From: an uncultured Rhodospirillales bacterium
GTDB lineage: Bacteria; Pseudomonadota; Alphaproteobacteria; Acetobacterales; Acetobacteraceae
Assembly (NCBI GenBank): GCA_903928045.1
Contig: CAIYPH010000524.1
Span: 1 to 6,505, forward strand
Length of the DNA: 6,505 bases
Reading direction: 5' to 3'
Every line of letters starts with the position of its first letter. Position 1 is the first letter of the stretch. Positions 1-6,099 of this stretch are shown in pieces. The notes beneath the pieces are model-generated. The model was not told where the DNA came from. It searched no databases and was given only the letters and a program-made list of their open reading frames with translations. The translations under genes and the position numbers were made by a program.

Positions 1-40
1 AGTAGGCCCCCTCTCGCATTCAACACCCTCTTAACGGATT

Positions 41-91
41 GCGGGTCTGGGGGCTCAGCCCCCAGCGGGGTCCAGGGGCAGAGCCCCTGGC
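41..91. repeat. Tandem pair of related hairpin modules (REP-like)
   Basis: Two adjacent modules of about 25 bp share the plan GGG(G)TCnnGGGGC, a three-base loop, then GCCCCnnG. The first stem is CTGGGGGC (47-54) / GCCCCCAG (58-65) with loop TCA. The second is CCAGGGGC (72-79) / GCCCCTGG (83-90) with loop AGA. Both stems are perfect 8-bp pairs, and the modules look like diverged copies of one another (41-65 and 65-90). From general memory, similar GC-rich double hairpins recur between genes in several alphaproteobacterial genomes; this could not be checked here. It lies in the non-coding left edge, just past the stop of the leftward kinase gene. Confidence 0.7.
72..90 (-). terminator. Candidate transcription terminator of the pepF-kinase operon
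   Basis: This is the first hairpin met by a leftward transcript, 9 bases beyond the kinase TAG stop (100-102). It is an 8-bp all-Watson-Crick stem, CCAGGGGC/GCCCCTGG, with a 3-base loop. A second strong hairpin (47-65) follows 6 bases later. Neither is followed by a T-run on the minus strand, so it is not a textbook intrinsic terminator. It may act as a termination/stability hairpin with Rho or as a 3'-end protecting structure. Confidence 0.45.
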
Positions 92-99
92 CTTCCTTC

Positions 100-1443
100 C
101 TACCCCGGCACCCCCGCAGCCGCGAGGGCGGCGTGTTGGCGGGTGGTGATGGTGGTGGGGTTGAAGTCGGCGATGAGGTCGTGGAACAGGCGGGACCAGT
201 TGAGTTCGGCGCCGAGACGGAGGAAGACGCTACCGAGGCCGATGGCGCTGCGGTCCATGAGGACGAATTCGCGGGGGGGTTTGACGCCTCCGGTGCGTTT
301 CAGCCCGGCATGGACGCGTTGGGCGACGGCGCGGCCGAATTGCGGATCGTTGGAGTCGCTGATGGGGCGGACGCGGTCTTGCGTGAGGGGTTCGTAGAGG
401 AAGCGGGCCCATTCGTTGAGCACGGCCATTTTCTCGTCGGAGAGGTCGGTGAAACCCCAGATTTTGTAGGCTTCGTGAGCACGGGCGTCGTCATTGTCGC
501 GCACCGCCTCGAAGAGGGCGATGACGCCGGAGACGAAGCTGGCGGGGAAGACGCGGATGGCGCCGAAATCGAGCAGGTTGACGGAGCCATCCGGGCGCAC
601 CTGATAGTTGCCCATATGCGGATCGCCGTGGATGACGCCGTAGCGGTAGAACGGCACATACCAGGCCTTGAACAGGGCTGACGCGATGGCGTTGCGTTCC
701 TCCTGGGAGGGGGATTCGCCGAGGCGGGCCATGAGGGGGCGCCCATCGAGCCAGGTCATGGTGAGCAGTCGGCCGGTGGAATAGGCGTCGATCGGCGTTG
801 GGATATGGACCTCGGGGGTTTCGGCGAGCATGGCCTGATAGAGCCGCATCTGGGCGGCCTCGCGGCGGTAGTCGAGTTCCTCGCGCAGGCGTTCGGCGAG
901 TTCGGTATAGATCTCGTCGTGCTGGATGGCGCCGTCCATGCGGTGATAAACGGCCATGGCGAGGCGGAGTTGGCGGAGATCGGCCTCCATGGTGCTCGCC
1001 ATATCCGGGTATTGCAGCTTGCAGGCGACGTCGGTGCCGTCAGGCAGGGTGGCGCGATGCACCTGTCCGAGCGAAGCCGCGGCCGAGGCCTCGTGGGCGA
1101 ATTTGGCGAATTTGCTCTGCCAGTCCGCTCCCAGTTCCCCCTGCATCCGCCGGCGCACGAAGGGCCAGCCCATCGCCGGCGCATTGGCCTGAAGCTGCGC
1201 GAGTTCGACGGCGTATTCGGCCGGCAGCGCGTCCGGCACGGTGGAGAGGAATTGCGCCACCTTCATCAGCGGCCCTTTCAGGCCGCCGAGGATCACCTTG
1301 AGGTCTTCGGCGTGGTCCCCGCGGTTGGTCTTGATGCCGAAGGCACGCTCGCCGACCACGCGCGCGGCGATCCCGCCGACGGCGCCCGAGGTGCGGGCCA
1401 TGCGTCGCAGTTCGCCCAGGAACGACGACTTGTCGTCGCTCAC
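100..1443 (-). CDS. ABC1/AarF/UbiB-family atypical protein kinase-like protein
   Basis: The product is a 447-residue protein of the ABC1/AarF/ADCK atypical kinase family, linked in its best-known members to ubiquinone biosynthesis and lipid homeostasis. Visible motifs, numbered from the GTG start: a KxGQ-equivalent KVAQ at 61-64, the Ala-rich nucleotide loop AAASLGQVH at 121-129, the ATP-anchoring Lys in ACKLQYP (K142), an ExD-type motif EELDYRREA (188-196), the catalytic loop HGDPHMGN (272-279) and the metal-binding LDFG (291-294). No C-terminal membrane helices are seen, unlike E. coli UbiB (about 546 aa with two), so it is probably soluble and not UbiB itself. The frame stays open upstream to 1776 but there it only shadows the peptidase gene. 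GTG at 1443 is chosen because it overlaps the peptidase stop (GTGA) and has GGAGGG six bases upstream. The family assignment is firm; the substrate is unknown. Confidence 0.93.
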   Translation of the reverse strand: MSDDKSSFLGELRRMARTSGAVGGIAARVVGERAFGIKTNRGDHAEDLKVILGGLKGPLMKVAQFLSTVPDALPAEYAVELAQLQANAPAMGWPFVRRRMQGELGADWQSKFAKFAHEASAAASLGQVHRATLPDGTDVACKLQYPDMASTMEADLRQLRLAMAVYHRMDGAIQHDEIYTELAERLREELDYRREAAQMRLYQAMLAETPEVHIPTPIDAYSTGRLLTMTWLDGRPLMARLGESPSQEERNAIASALFKAWYVPFYRYGVIHGDPHMGNYQVRPDGSVNLLDFGAIRVFPASFVSGVIALFEAVRDNDDARAHEAYKIWGFTDLSDEKMAVLNEWARFLYEPLTQDRVRPISDSNDPQFGRAVAQRVHAGLKRTGGVKPPREFVLMDRSAIGLGSVFLRLGAELNWSRLFHDLIADFNPTTITTRQHAALAAAGVPG

Positions 1444-3212
1444 TCGTGGCCCTCCAGCTCGTCGATGAAGCCTGAGATGACGTCGAGCCCCTTGCGCCAG
1501 AATGCGGGGTCGGTGGCGTCGAGGCCGAAGGGGGCGAGGAGTTCCTGGTGGCGCTTGGTGCCGCCGGCGCGGAGCATGTCGAGGTATTTCTGCTGGAAGC
1601 CGGGATGGCCGGATTGGAACACGCCGTAGAGCGCGTTCACCAGGCAATCCCCGAAGGCATAGGCATAGACGTAGAACGGCGTATGGATGAAGTGCGGCAC
1701 GTAGGACCAGAAGACGCGGTATTCCGGCGTGAAATCGAAGGCCGGGCCGAGGCTCTCGGTCTGCACCTGCATCCACAGCTCGCCGATCCGCTCGGCGACC
1801 AGCTCGCCCTTGGCGCGCTCCTCGTGGAGCAGGGTTTCGAAGCGGTAGAAGGCGATCTGGCGGACCACCGTGTTGAGCATGTCCTCGACCTTGCCGGTTA
1901 GCATGACGCGGCGCTTGGCCGGGTCGGTCTCGGCATCGAGCAAAGCGCGGAAGGTCAGCATTTCGCCGAAGACGGAGGCGGTTTCGGCCAGCGTCAGCGG
2001 GGTGCCGGCCATCAGGTAGCCCTGGTCGGCGGCGAGAACCTGATGCACGCCATGGCCAAGCTCATGGGCCAGCGTCATCACATCGCGGGTTTTGCCGTGA
2101 TAGTTCAGCAACAGATAGGGGTGGACGGAGGGCACGGTGGGGTGGGCGAAGGCGCCGCCGGCCTTGCCGGGATGGAGTGTGGCGTCGATCCAGGGGTTGT
2201 CAAAAAAGCGGCGGCCAATCGCGGCGAGCTCCGGCGAGAAGGCGGCGTAGGCGTCGAGCACGCGGCGTTCGGCCTCGGGCCACGGGATGTCCCCGTCGGC
2301 GTCACCGGGGAGCGGCGCGTTGCGGTCCCAGTGCTGGAGTTTCTCGAGACCGAGCCACTTGGCCTTCATCTTGTAGTAGCGGTGGGAGAGGCGCTCATAA
2401 TCTGACGTGACGGCGGTGACGAGGGCGGCGACCACCTCGTCCTCCACCATGTTGGCGCGGTTTCGGTAGCTCGCGGGGGTCGGGTATTTGCGCCAGCCGT
2501 CGATGATCTCCTTATCCTTGGCCAGCGTGTTGGTGATCAGCGCGAAGAGGCGGATGTTCTTGCCGAACGTCTCGCCGATCGCCCGTCCGGCGGCCTCGCG
2601 GACGGCGCGGTCGCGGTCGGAGAGGCGGTTGAGGGCGGCGGAGACGGTGAGTTGCTCGTCCCCGATCGTCACCCGGAGGCCGGCGATGGTTTCGTCGAAC
2701 AGGCGGGACCAGGCGGAGCGGCCGGTGACTTCCTTTTCGTGCAGCAGCTTTTCGAGCTGGTCGTCGAGCTGGTGCGGGCGGAAGACCCGGAGGTCGCGCA
2801 GCCAGGGGCGGTAGCGGGCGAGCTTGGGGTCGGCGAGTTTGGCCTCGATGGCGGCTTCATCGAGGCGGTTGAGTTCGAGGGTGAAGAAGATCAGGTGGCT
2901 GGAGATCGCGGTCACCCGCTCGTTCATCGACTGGTAGAACTTGCCGATATCGGCATCCGTCGAATCGCCGCTGAACAGCAGCTGGGCGTAGGACATCACC
3001 CGGCCCAGCACCTCCTCGATGCGCTCACAGGCGCCGATCGCGTCGGCGAGCGCGGCGCCGGAGAGGCCGGCGAGTTTGCCCTCGTAGTGGCGAGCGAAGG
3101 CGGCGGCGTCGCGCTCGGCGGCATAAAGGGCGGTGGCGAGTTCGGGGCTGTCGGGGCTGGGGTAGAGGTCGGTGAGGTCCCAGCGCGGGAGGGCGGCGGT
3201 TTCGGCGTTCAT
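1440..3212 (-). CDS. pepF: M3-family oligoendopeptidase (PepF type)
   Basis: This is a 590-residue zinc metallopeptidase of family M3 (oligoendopeptidase F / thimet-like), close to the usual ~600 residues. Family members are mostly cytosolic and cut short peptides; no signal peptide or membrane helix is seen here. The N-terminus (ALPRWDLTDLYPSPDSPEL, residues 7-25) is typical of PepF. The zinc site is HELGH at 383-387, with H383 and H387 as ligands and E384 as catalytic base. E410 in AETAS (409-413) is the probable third ligand. The aromatic/His-rich segment HFIHTPFYVYAYAFG (507-521) matches the substrate-side Tyr/His region of the fold. The ATG at 3212 has AGGG upstream (about 9 bases). It is the first gene of a leftward pair and its TGA overlaps the kinase GTG start. 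The family is firm; the exact peptide substrates are not predictable. Confidence 0.95.
   Translation of the reverse strand: MNAETAALPRWDLTDLYPSPDSPELATALYAAERDAAAFARHYEGKLAGLSGAALADAIGACERIEEVLGRVMSYAQLLFSGDSTDADIGKFYQSMNERVTAISSHLIFFTLELNRLDEAAIEAKLADPKLARYRPWLRDLRVFRPHQLDDQLEKLLHEKEVTGRSAWSRLFDETIAGLRVTIGDEQLTVSAALNRLSDRDRAVREAAGRAIGETFGKNIRLFALITNTLAKDKEIIDGWRKYPTPASYRNRANMVEDEVVAALVTAVTSDYERLSHRYYKMKAKWLGLEKLQHWDRNAPLPGDADGDIPWPEAERRVLDAYAAFSPELAAIGRRFFDNPWIDATLHPGKAGGAFAHPTVPSVHPYLLLNYHGKTRDVMTLAHELGHGVHQVLAADQGYLMAGTPLTLAETASVFGEMLTFRALLDAETDPAKRRVMLTGKVEDMLNTVVRQIAFYRFETLLHEERAKGELVAERIGELWMQVQTESLGPAFDFTPEYRVFWSYVPHFIHTPFYVYAYAFGDCLVNALYGVFQSGHPGFQQKYLDMLRAGGTKRHQELLAPFGLDATDPAFWRKGLDVISGFIDELEGHE
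1450..1455 (-). promoter_or_regulatory. Shine-Dalgarno GGAGGG of the ABC1 kinase gene
   Basis: The minus strand reads GGAGGG, six bases and then GTG. The site lies inside the last codons of the upstream peptidase gene. It decides the start of the kinase at 1443 and supports translational coupling through the overlapping GTGA stop/start. Confidence 0.75.
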
Positions 3213-3316
3213 GCTGGGTACCCTGTGATGCTGGCGATGCTGCTTGATGTAGGCTATGCGGCAGGAAGTTCAAACCGCCCGACACAAACGCGCGGGATCG
3301 GAGAGGGAGCGACGAG
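3213..3316. promoter_or_regulatory. Divergent intergenic region between pepF and the acyl-CoA synthetase
   Basis: This 104-bp gap must hold the promoters of two divergent genes unless one is read from further away. No convincing -35/-10 pair was seen on either strand. On the minus strand TTGAAC (3271-3276 on the opposite strand) is -35-like but no good -10 follows at 16-18 bp. A GGGTACCC palindrome (3216-3223) lies just in front of the pepF start, overlapping its ribosome-binding area. No clear operator for a fatty-acid regulator was seen. Confidence 0.4.
3304..3309 (+). promoter_or_regulatory. Shine-Dalgarno AGGGAG for the GTG-started acyl-CoA synthetase
   Basis: AGGGAG is followed by seven bases and then GTG at 3317. 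This supports the GTG as the true start; no ATG near it in this frame has a comparable site. Confidence 0.65.
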
Positions 3317-5032
3317 GTGGCGACACATGCGAAGGGGGCGGCGCCCTATCCGGACTGGCCCAATCTCGCCACGATGATGTTCGACCGCGCGCGGCAATGG
3401 GCAGATTTGCCGATGCTGCGCAGCTTTCGCGACGGGGCATGGCAGGGGATCACCTGGGGGCAGTTCGCGGTTCAGGCGGCCTCGGCGGCGCGGCGGTTGC
3501 GGGCGGCGGGGGTGTCGGCGGGGGATCGGGTGGTGATCGTCTCGGAGAACCGGCCGGAATATCCGATCCTGGAAACCGCGCTGATGGCGATCCGGGCGGT
3601 TCCGGTTCCGACCTACACGACCAACACCGTCGACGATCACCGGCATATCATCGGCGATTGTGGGGCGCGGGTGGCGGTGGTGTCGACGGCGGCCCTGGCG
3701 CTGAAGGTGGCGGCGGCGGCCCCGCTTGATCTGCTGATCAGCATGGAGAAATTCGAGGCGACGGGGGTGACCACCGCGCTGTGGGACGACTTCATCGGGG
3801 ATACCCAGGATTTCGCCGATATCGCGGCGGAGGCGGCGGAGATCTCGGGCACCTCGCTGGCCTGTCTGATCTACACCTCCGGCACCGGCGGGTCGCCCAA
3901 GGGGGTGATGCTTCCCCATCGGGCGATCCTGTCGAACTGCAAGGGGGCGTATCTGCTGATCCTGCAGCTCAATCTGCATCGCGAGACCTATCTCTCGTTC
4001 CTCCCGTTATCACACAGCTACGAGCATACGGCGGGGCAGTTCCTGTTCCTCTCGATCGGCACCGAGGTGGTGTATTCGCGCGGGGTGGAGAACCTGGCGG
4101 CCGATATGCTGGCGATCCGGCCGACCCTGTTGACCATGGTTCCCCGGGTGCTGGAGGTGATCCGCAGCCGGGTGTTGAGCCAGGTGGCGCGGCAATCGCC
4201 GACCAAGCAGAAGTTGTTCAACCTGGCGCTGTCGATCGGCGCCAAGAAGGTGGACCGGCAGCGGTTGAGCCTGGTGGAGCGGGTGCTGGACCCGATCCTA
4301 GACCGGGTGGTGCGGCAGAAGGTGCGGGACCGGTTCGGCGGGCGGTTGATCACGGTGGTGTCGGGGGGCGCGCGGCTGGAGCCGGAGGTGGGGCGGTTTT
4401 TCCTGGCGATGGGCATCCTGGTGATCCAGGGGTATGGGCAGACCGAGGCGGGACCGGTCATTTCCGCCAATCCGCCCAATGATTGCAGGGTGGAGACGGT
4501 GGGCACCCCGCTCGAAGGGGTGGAGCTGAAAATCGCCGAGGACGGGGAGATCCTGGTGCGGGGCGACCTGGTGATGCACGGCTATTGGGGGCGGCCGGAC
4601 GAGACGGAGCAGGCGATCCGGGATGGCTGGCTGCATACCGGGGATATCGGCATGATGGACGGCGACAATTATCTGCGGATCACCGATCGCAAGAAGGACA
4701 TGATCGTGCTGTCGGGCGGCGAGAACGTCTCGCCGGCGCGGATCGAGGGGATGCTGATCGCGGAGCCCTCCATCATGCAGGCGGTGGTGTTCGGCGAGGG
4801 GCGCTCGGGGTTGACGGCGCTGGTGGTTGCGGCGGAGGGGTTCGACGCCTCGGATGTCGGGGCGGCGATCAACGACGTGAACAAGCGGCTCTCGGTGACC
4901 GAGCGCATCCGGCGGCACGGCGTGGTTCCTCCGTTCACCATCGAGAACGGGCTGATGACGGCGACGCAGAAGATCCGGCGGCATCTCGTGCGCGAGGCGC
5001 ACGGGGCGTTGCTGGAGAAGCTGGGGTCCTAG
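3317..5032 (+). CDS. Long-chain fatty acyl-CoA synthetase (AMP-forming)
   Basis: This 571-residue ANL-superfamily enzyme would activate a fatty acid via acyl-AMP to acyl-CoA, feeding beta-oxidation or lipid synthesis. The adenylation core motifs are in order: the phosphate-binding loop LIYTSGTGGSPKG (184-196), LPLSHSYEHTAG (229-240, the A4 region typical of long-chain enzymes), GYGQTEAGP (372-380), GWLHTGDIG (437-445, with ribose-binding D443), and the hinge ITDRKKDMIVLSGGENVSP (455-473). The C-terminal NGLMTATQKIRRH (544-556) carries K552 as likely adenylation lysine. The LPLSH and NGL-T-T-K-R signatures place it with long-chain FadD/FadD15-type ligases and not with acetyl-CoA synthetases. 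Chain-length specificity is inferred. It stands alone on the plus strand, divergent from pepF, and its stop almost touches that of the next, convergent gene. A fadD name would be reasonable but orthology is unproven. Confidence 0.93.
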   Translation: MATHAKGAAPYPDWPNLATMMFDRARQWADLPMLRSFRDGAWQGITWGQFAVQAASAARRLRAAGVSAGDRVVIVSENRPEYPILETALMAIRAVPVPTYTTNTVDDHRHIIGDCGARVAVVSTAALALKVAAAAPLDLLISMEKFEATGVTTALWDDFIGDTQDFADIAAEAAEISGTSLACLIYTSGTGGSPKGVMLPHRAILSNCKGAYLLILQLNLHRETYLSFLPLSHSYEHTAGQFLFLSIGTEVVYSRGVENLAADMLAIRPTLLTMVPRVLEVIRSRVLSQVARQSPTKQKLFNLALSIGAKKVDRQRLSLVERVLDPILDRVVRQKVRDRFGGRLITVVSGGARLEPEVGRFFLAMGILVIQGYGQTEAGPVISANPPNDCRVETVGTPLEGVELKIAEDGEILVRGDLVMHGYWGRPDETEQAIRDGWLHTGDIGMMDGDNYLRITDRKKDMIVLSGGENVSPARIEGMLIAEPSIMQAVVFGEGRSGLTALVVAAEGFDASDVGAAINDVNKRLSVTERIRRHGVVPPFTIENGLMTATQKIRRHLVREAHGALLEKLGS

Positions 5033-5035
5033 CCG

Positions 5036-5686
5036 CTATTCGGCGGCCTGGGATTGTTTCCAACGGGCGGCGATGGCTTCGGCGGCTTCGGCGGCTTCGG
5101 CGGCTTCGGCGGCGTATTGCGTGGCCGAGGTGGTGATGTTGGCGGGGTCGAGGTCGCGCCGGGCCGGCTTAGTCCGCGCGCCGGCCGCTTGTGTTTCGGC
5201 GCCGGCGGTGGGCTTGGCGCGTTTGCCGCCCGGTGGCTTGAGCGGCGCGCGAAGTGGGAAACCGCGCTCGCTCTCCGGCAGGTAGCGGGGTGGTAGAACC
5301 TTGCGGGTGGTCGCCGCGCCGCGGGCGGCATCTGCGGCTTTCTCCGCCGCGGCGCGGGCGGCGGAGGCGGCAATACTGGCACTCCCCGCCGTGCTTGCTT
5401 CCTCGGCGGTCTTGCGGGCCAGAAGCGCCGTGTCGCGATGTGACCGGGCCTCGTTGATTTGGCCGATGAAGAGGGTGACCCAGCGGTCGAGACGCTTCGC
5501 GGTGCGGCGCTTGACCTTTGCCGACGCGCGGTAGGCCTCGGGATCGGTCCATTTGACTGTCTGGCGGAAAAACTCGCGTGACTGACGCTTGCCGATGATC
5601 ACCGCGGCTATCGCGGTGATCACCGCGACAATTGGGAACATCCAGCCGAGATACCAGAACTGGCTGTTGAGCAGGGCGTCCATCAT
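5036..5686 (-). CDS. Hypothetical single-pass membrane protein with Ala/Lys/Pro-rich tail
   Basis: I do not recognise this 216-residue protein. Residues 11-32 form one hydrophobic helix (WYLGWMFPIVAV...IIG) followed by KRQSR, which suggests N-out, C-in topology in the inner membrane. Residues 33-95 are charged and probably helical, with KRRTAKRLDRW at 59-69. Residues 93-125 are Ala-rich, possibly coiled coil, and 126-185 form a basic Pro/Lys/Arg linker. Residues 191-205 contain AEA repeats from a 9-bp DNA repeat. The start at 5686 is supported by GAGGGG (5697-5702) ten bases upstream; a second ATG follows at once (5683). It lies downstream of gapR on the same strand, with a strong palindrome between them. 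The frame, the Shine-Dalgarno and the membrane helix argue that it is real; low-complexity composition prevents functional inference. Confidence 0.75.
   Translation of the reverse strand: MMDALLNSQFWYLGWMFPIVAVITAIAAVIIGKRQSREFFRQTVKWTDPEAYRASAKVKRRTAKRLDRWVTLFIGQINEARSHRDTALLARKTAEEASTAGSASIAASAARAAAEKAADAARGAATTRKVLPPRYLPESERGFPLRAPLKPPGGKRAKPTAGAETQAAGARTKPARRDLDPANITTSATQYAAEAAEAAEAAEAIAARWKQSQAAE
5075..5110. repeat. Four perfect 9-bp tandem repeats (GGCTTCGGC)n
   Basis: GGCTTCGGC occurs four times in a row without mismatch (5075, 5084, 5093, 5102). On the minus strand each unit reads GCCGAAGCC and encodes Ala-Glu-Ala near the C-terminus of the membrane protein. As the period is a multiple of three, copy-number change would keep the frame. 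Confidence 0.9.
5596..5622. repeat. 11-bp inverted repeat inside the membrane-protein gene
   Basis: TGATCACCGCG (5596-5606) and CGCGGTGATCA (5612-5622) are perfect reverse complements around the loop GCTAT. The mRNA could fold a strong hairpin in the part that codes for the membrane helix, about 65-90 bases after the start codon. The Val-Ile-Thr-Ala-type codon choice could produce this by chance. Confidence 0.7.
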
Positions 5687-5710
5687 CGCCGTTATTCCCC
5701 TCGGACGAGA

Positions 5711-5730
5711 CCGCGCCCGATCGGGCGCGG
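5711..5730 (-). terminator. Perfect 20-bp palindrome between gapR and the membrane-protein gene
   Basis: CCGCGCCCGATCGGGCGCGG is fully self-complementary: an 8-bp GC stem around GATC. It lies 56-75 bases past the gapR stop and 25-44 bases before the next start codon. It suits a gapR transcription-end hairpin, but no T-run follows on the minus strand (TCTCGTCC). It could instead be an attenuator or a protein-binding site for the downstream gene. Confidence 0.45.
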
Positions 5731-5785
5731 CCGGAGATTAGCGCGCGCGGGCGTGTGGCGTCCACGCAGGAGTTGCGATGGGTGG

Positions 5786-6070
5786 CTACATGCCCAAGGC
5801 GCGGCGGTAGACGTCGAGCAGGGTTTCCTGCTCCTCGACTTCGGCGGGTTCCTGCTTGCGGATGCGGATGAGCTGGCGCATCACCTTGACGTCGAAGCCG
5901 GCGGACTTCGCCTCGGCGAAAATGTCCTTGATGTCGCTCGACAGGGCCTTGCGCTCCTCCTCGAGGCGCTCGATGCGCTCGATCAGGCTGCGCAGGCGGT
6001 CGGCCGAGATGTTGCCCCACTGGGCGCTTTCCGCGGGGGCTTCGGCGGTGTCGGTCGCGTCTCGTGCCAT
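5786..6070 (-). CDS. gapR: GapR-like DUF2312 nucleoid-associated protein
   Basis: This 94-residue protein belongs to the DUF2312/UPF0335 family. Its Caulobacter member GapR binds overtwisted AT-rich DNA ahead of replication and transcription and stimulates type II topoisomerases. The diagnostic core is clear: RLRSLIERIERLEEERKAL (25-43, a long heptad-like helix), SDIKDIFAEAKSAGFD (45-60), the basic VKVMRQLIRIRKQE (61-74), and the acidic EQETLLDVYRRALGM C-terminus (80-94). These match the known family pattern of a dimerising helix, DNA-contacting basic residues and a helical tail. The ~20 residues before the core are Ala/Asp/Glu/Thr-rich and probably disordered. The ATG at 6070 has GGAG seven bases upstream (6078-6081). 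It is transcribed leftward toward the membrane-protein gene. Family identity is near certain; the functional equivalence is inferred. Confidence 0.95.
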   Translation of the reverse strand: MARDATDTAEAPAESAQWGNISADRLRSLIERIERLEEERKALSSDIKDIFAEAKSAGFDVKVMRQLIRIRKQEPAEVEEQETLLDVYRRALGM

Positions 6071-6099
6071 GGTTTGTCTCCGTAGGGCGGGCGGCGGGC

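Noticed and set aside
805..1629. 274-codon open frame on the plus strand opposite the kinase and peptidase
   Set aside because: It is antisense shadow of strongly supported genes. Long open antisense frames are expected at this GC content, and no family motif is visible.
1444..1776. N-terminal extension of the ABC1 kinase frame up to an ATG at 1776
   Set aside because: It lies wholly inside the peptidase gene in another frame, is Arg/Pro-rich and has no ABC1 similarity; the GTG at 1443 with GGAGGG is a much better start.
2652..3377. 241-codon plus-strand frame opposite the start of pepF and running into the synthetase
   Set aside because: Gly/Glu/Val-rich antisense shadow that overlaps two well-supported genes and has no recognisable domain.
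5032..5047. GCCGC/GCGGC pairing as a bidirectional terminator between the convergent genes
   Set aside because: The stem is only five bases, partly within the stop codons, with no T-run on either side; likely chance in GC-rich DNA.
4483..5136. 217-codon plus-strand frame over the end of the acyl-CoA synthetase
   Set aside because: Frame-shifted copy of synthetase codons, Arg/Gly-rich, ending in the 9-bp repeat; there is no independent evidence for it.
5734..5739. TAATCT on the minus strand as a -10 box for the membrane-protein gene
   Set aside because: Only partial match to TATAAT and no -35-like hexamer at 16-18 bp; the gene may be read from the gapR promoter.
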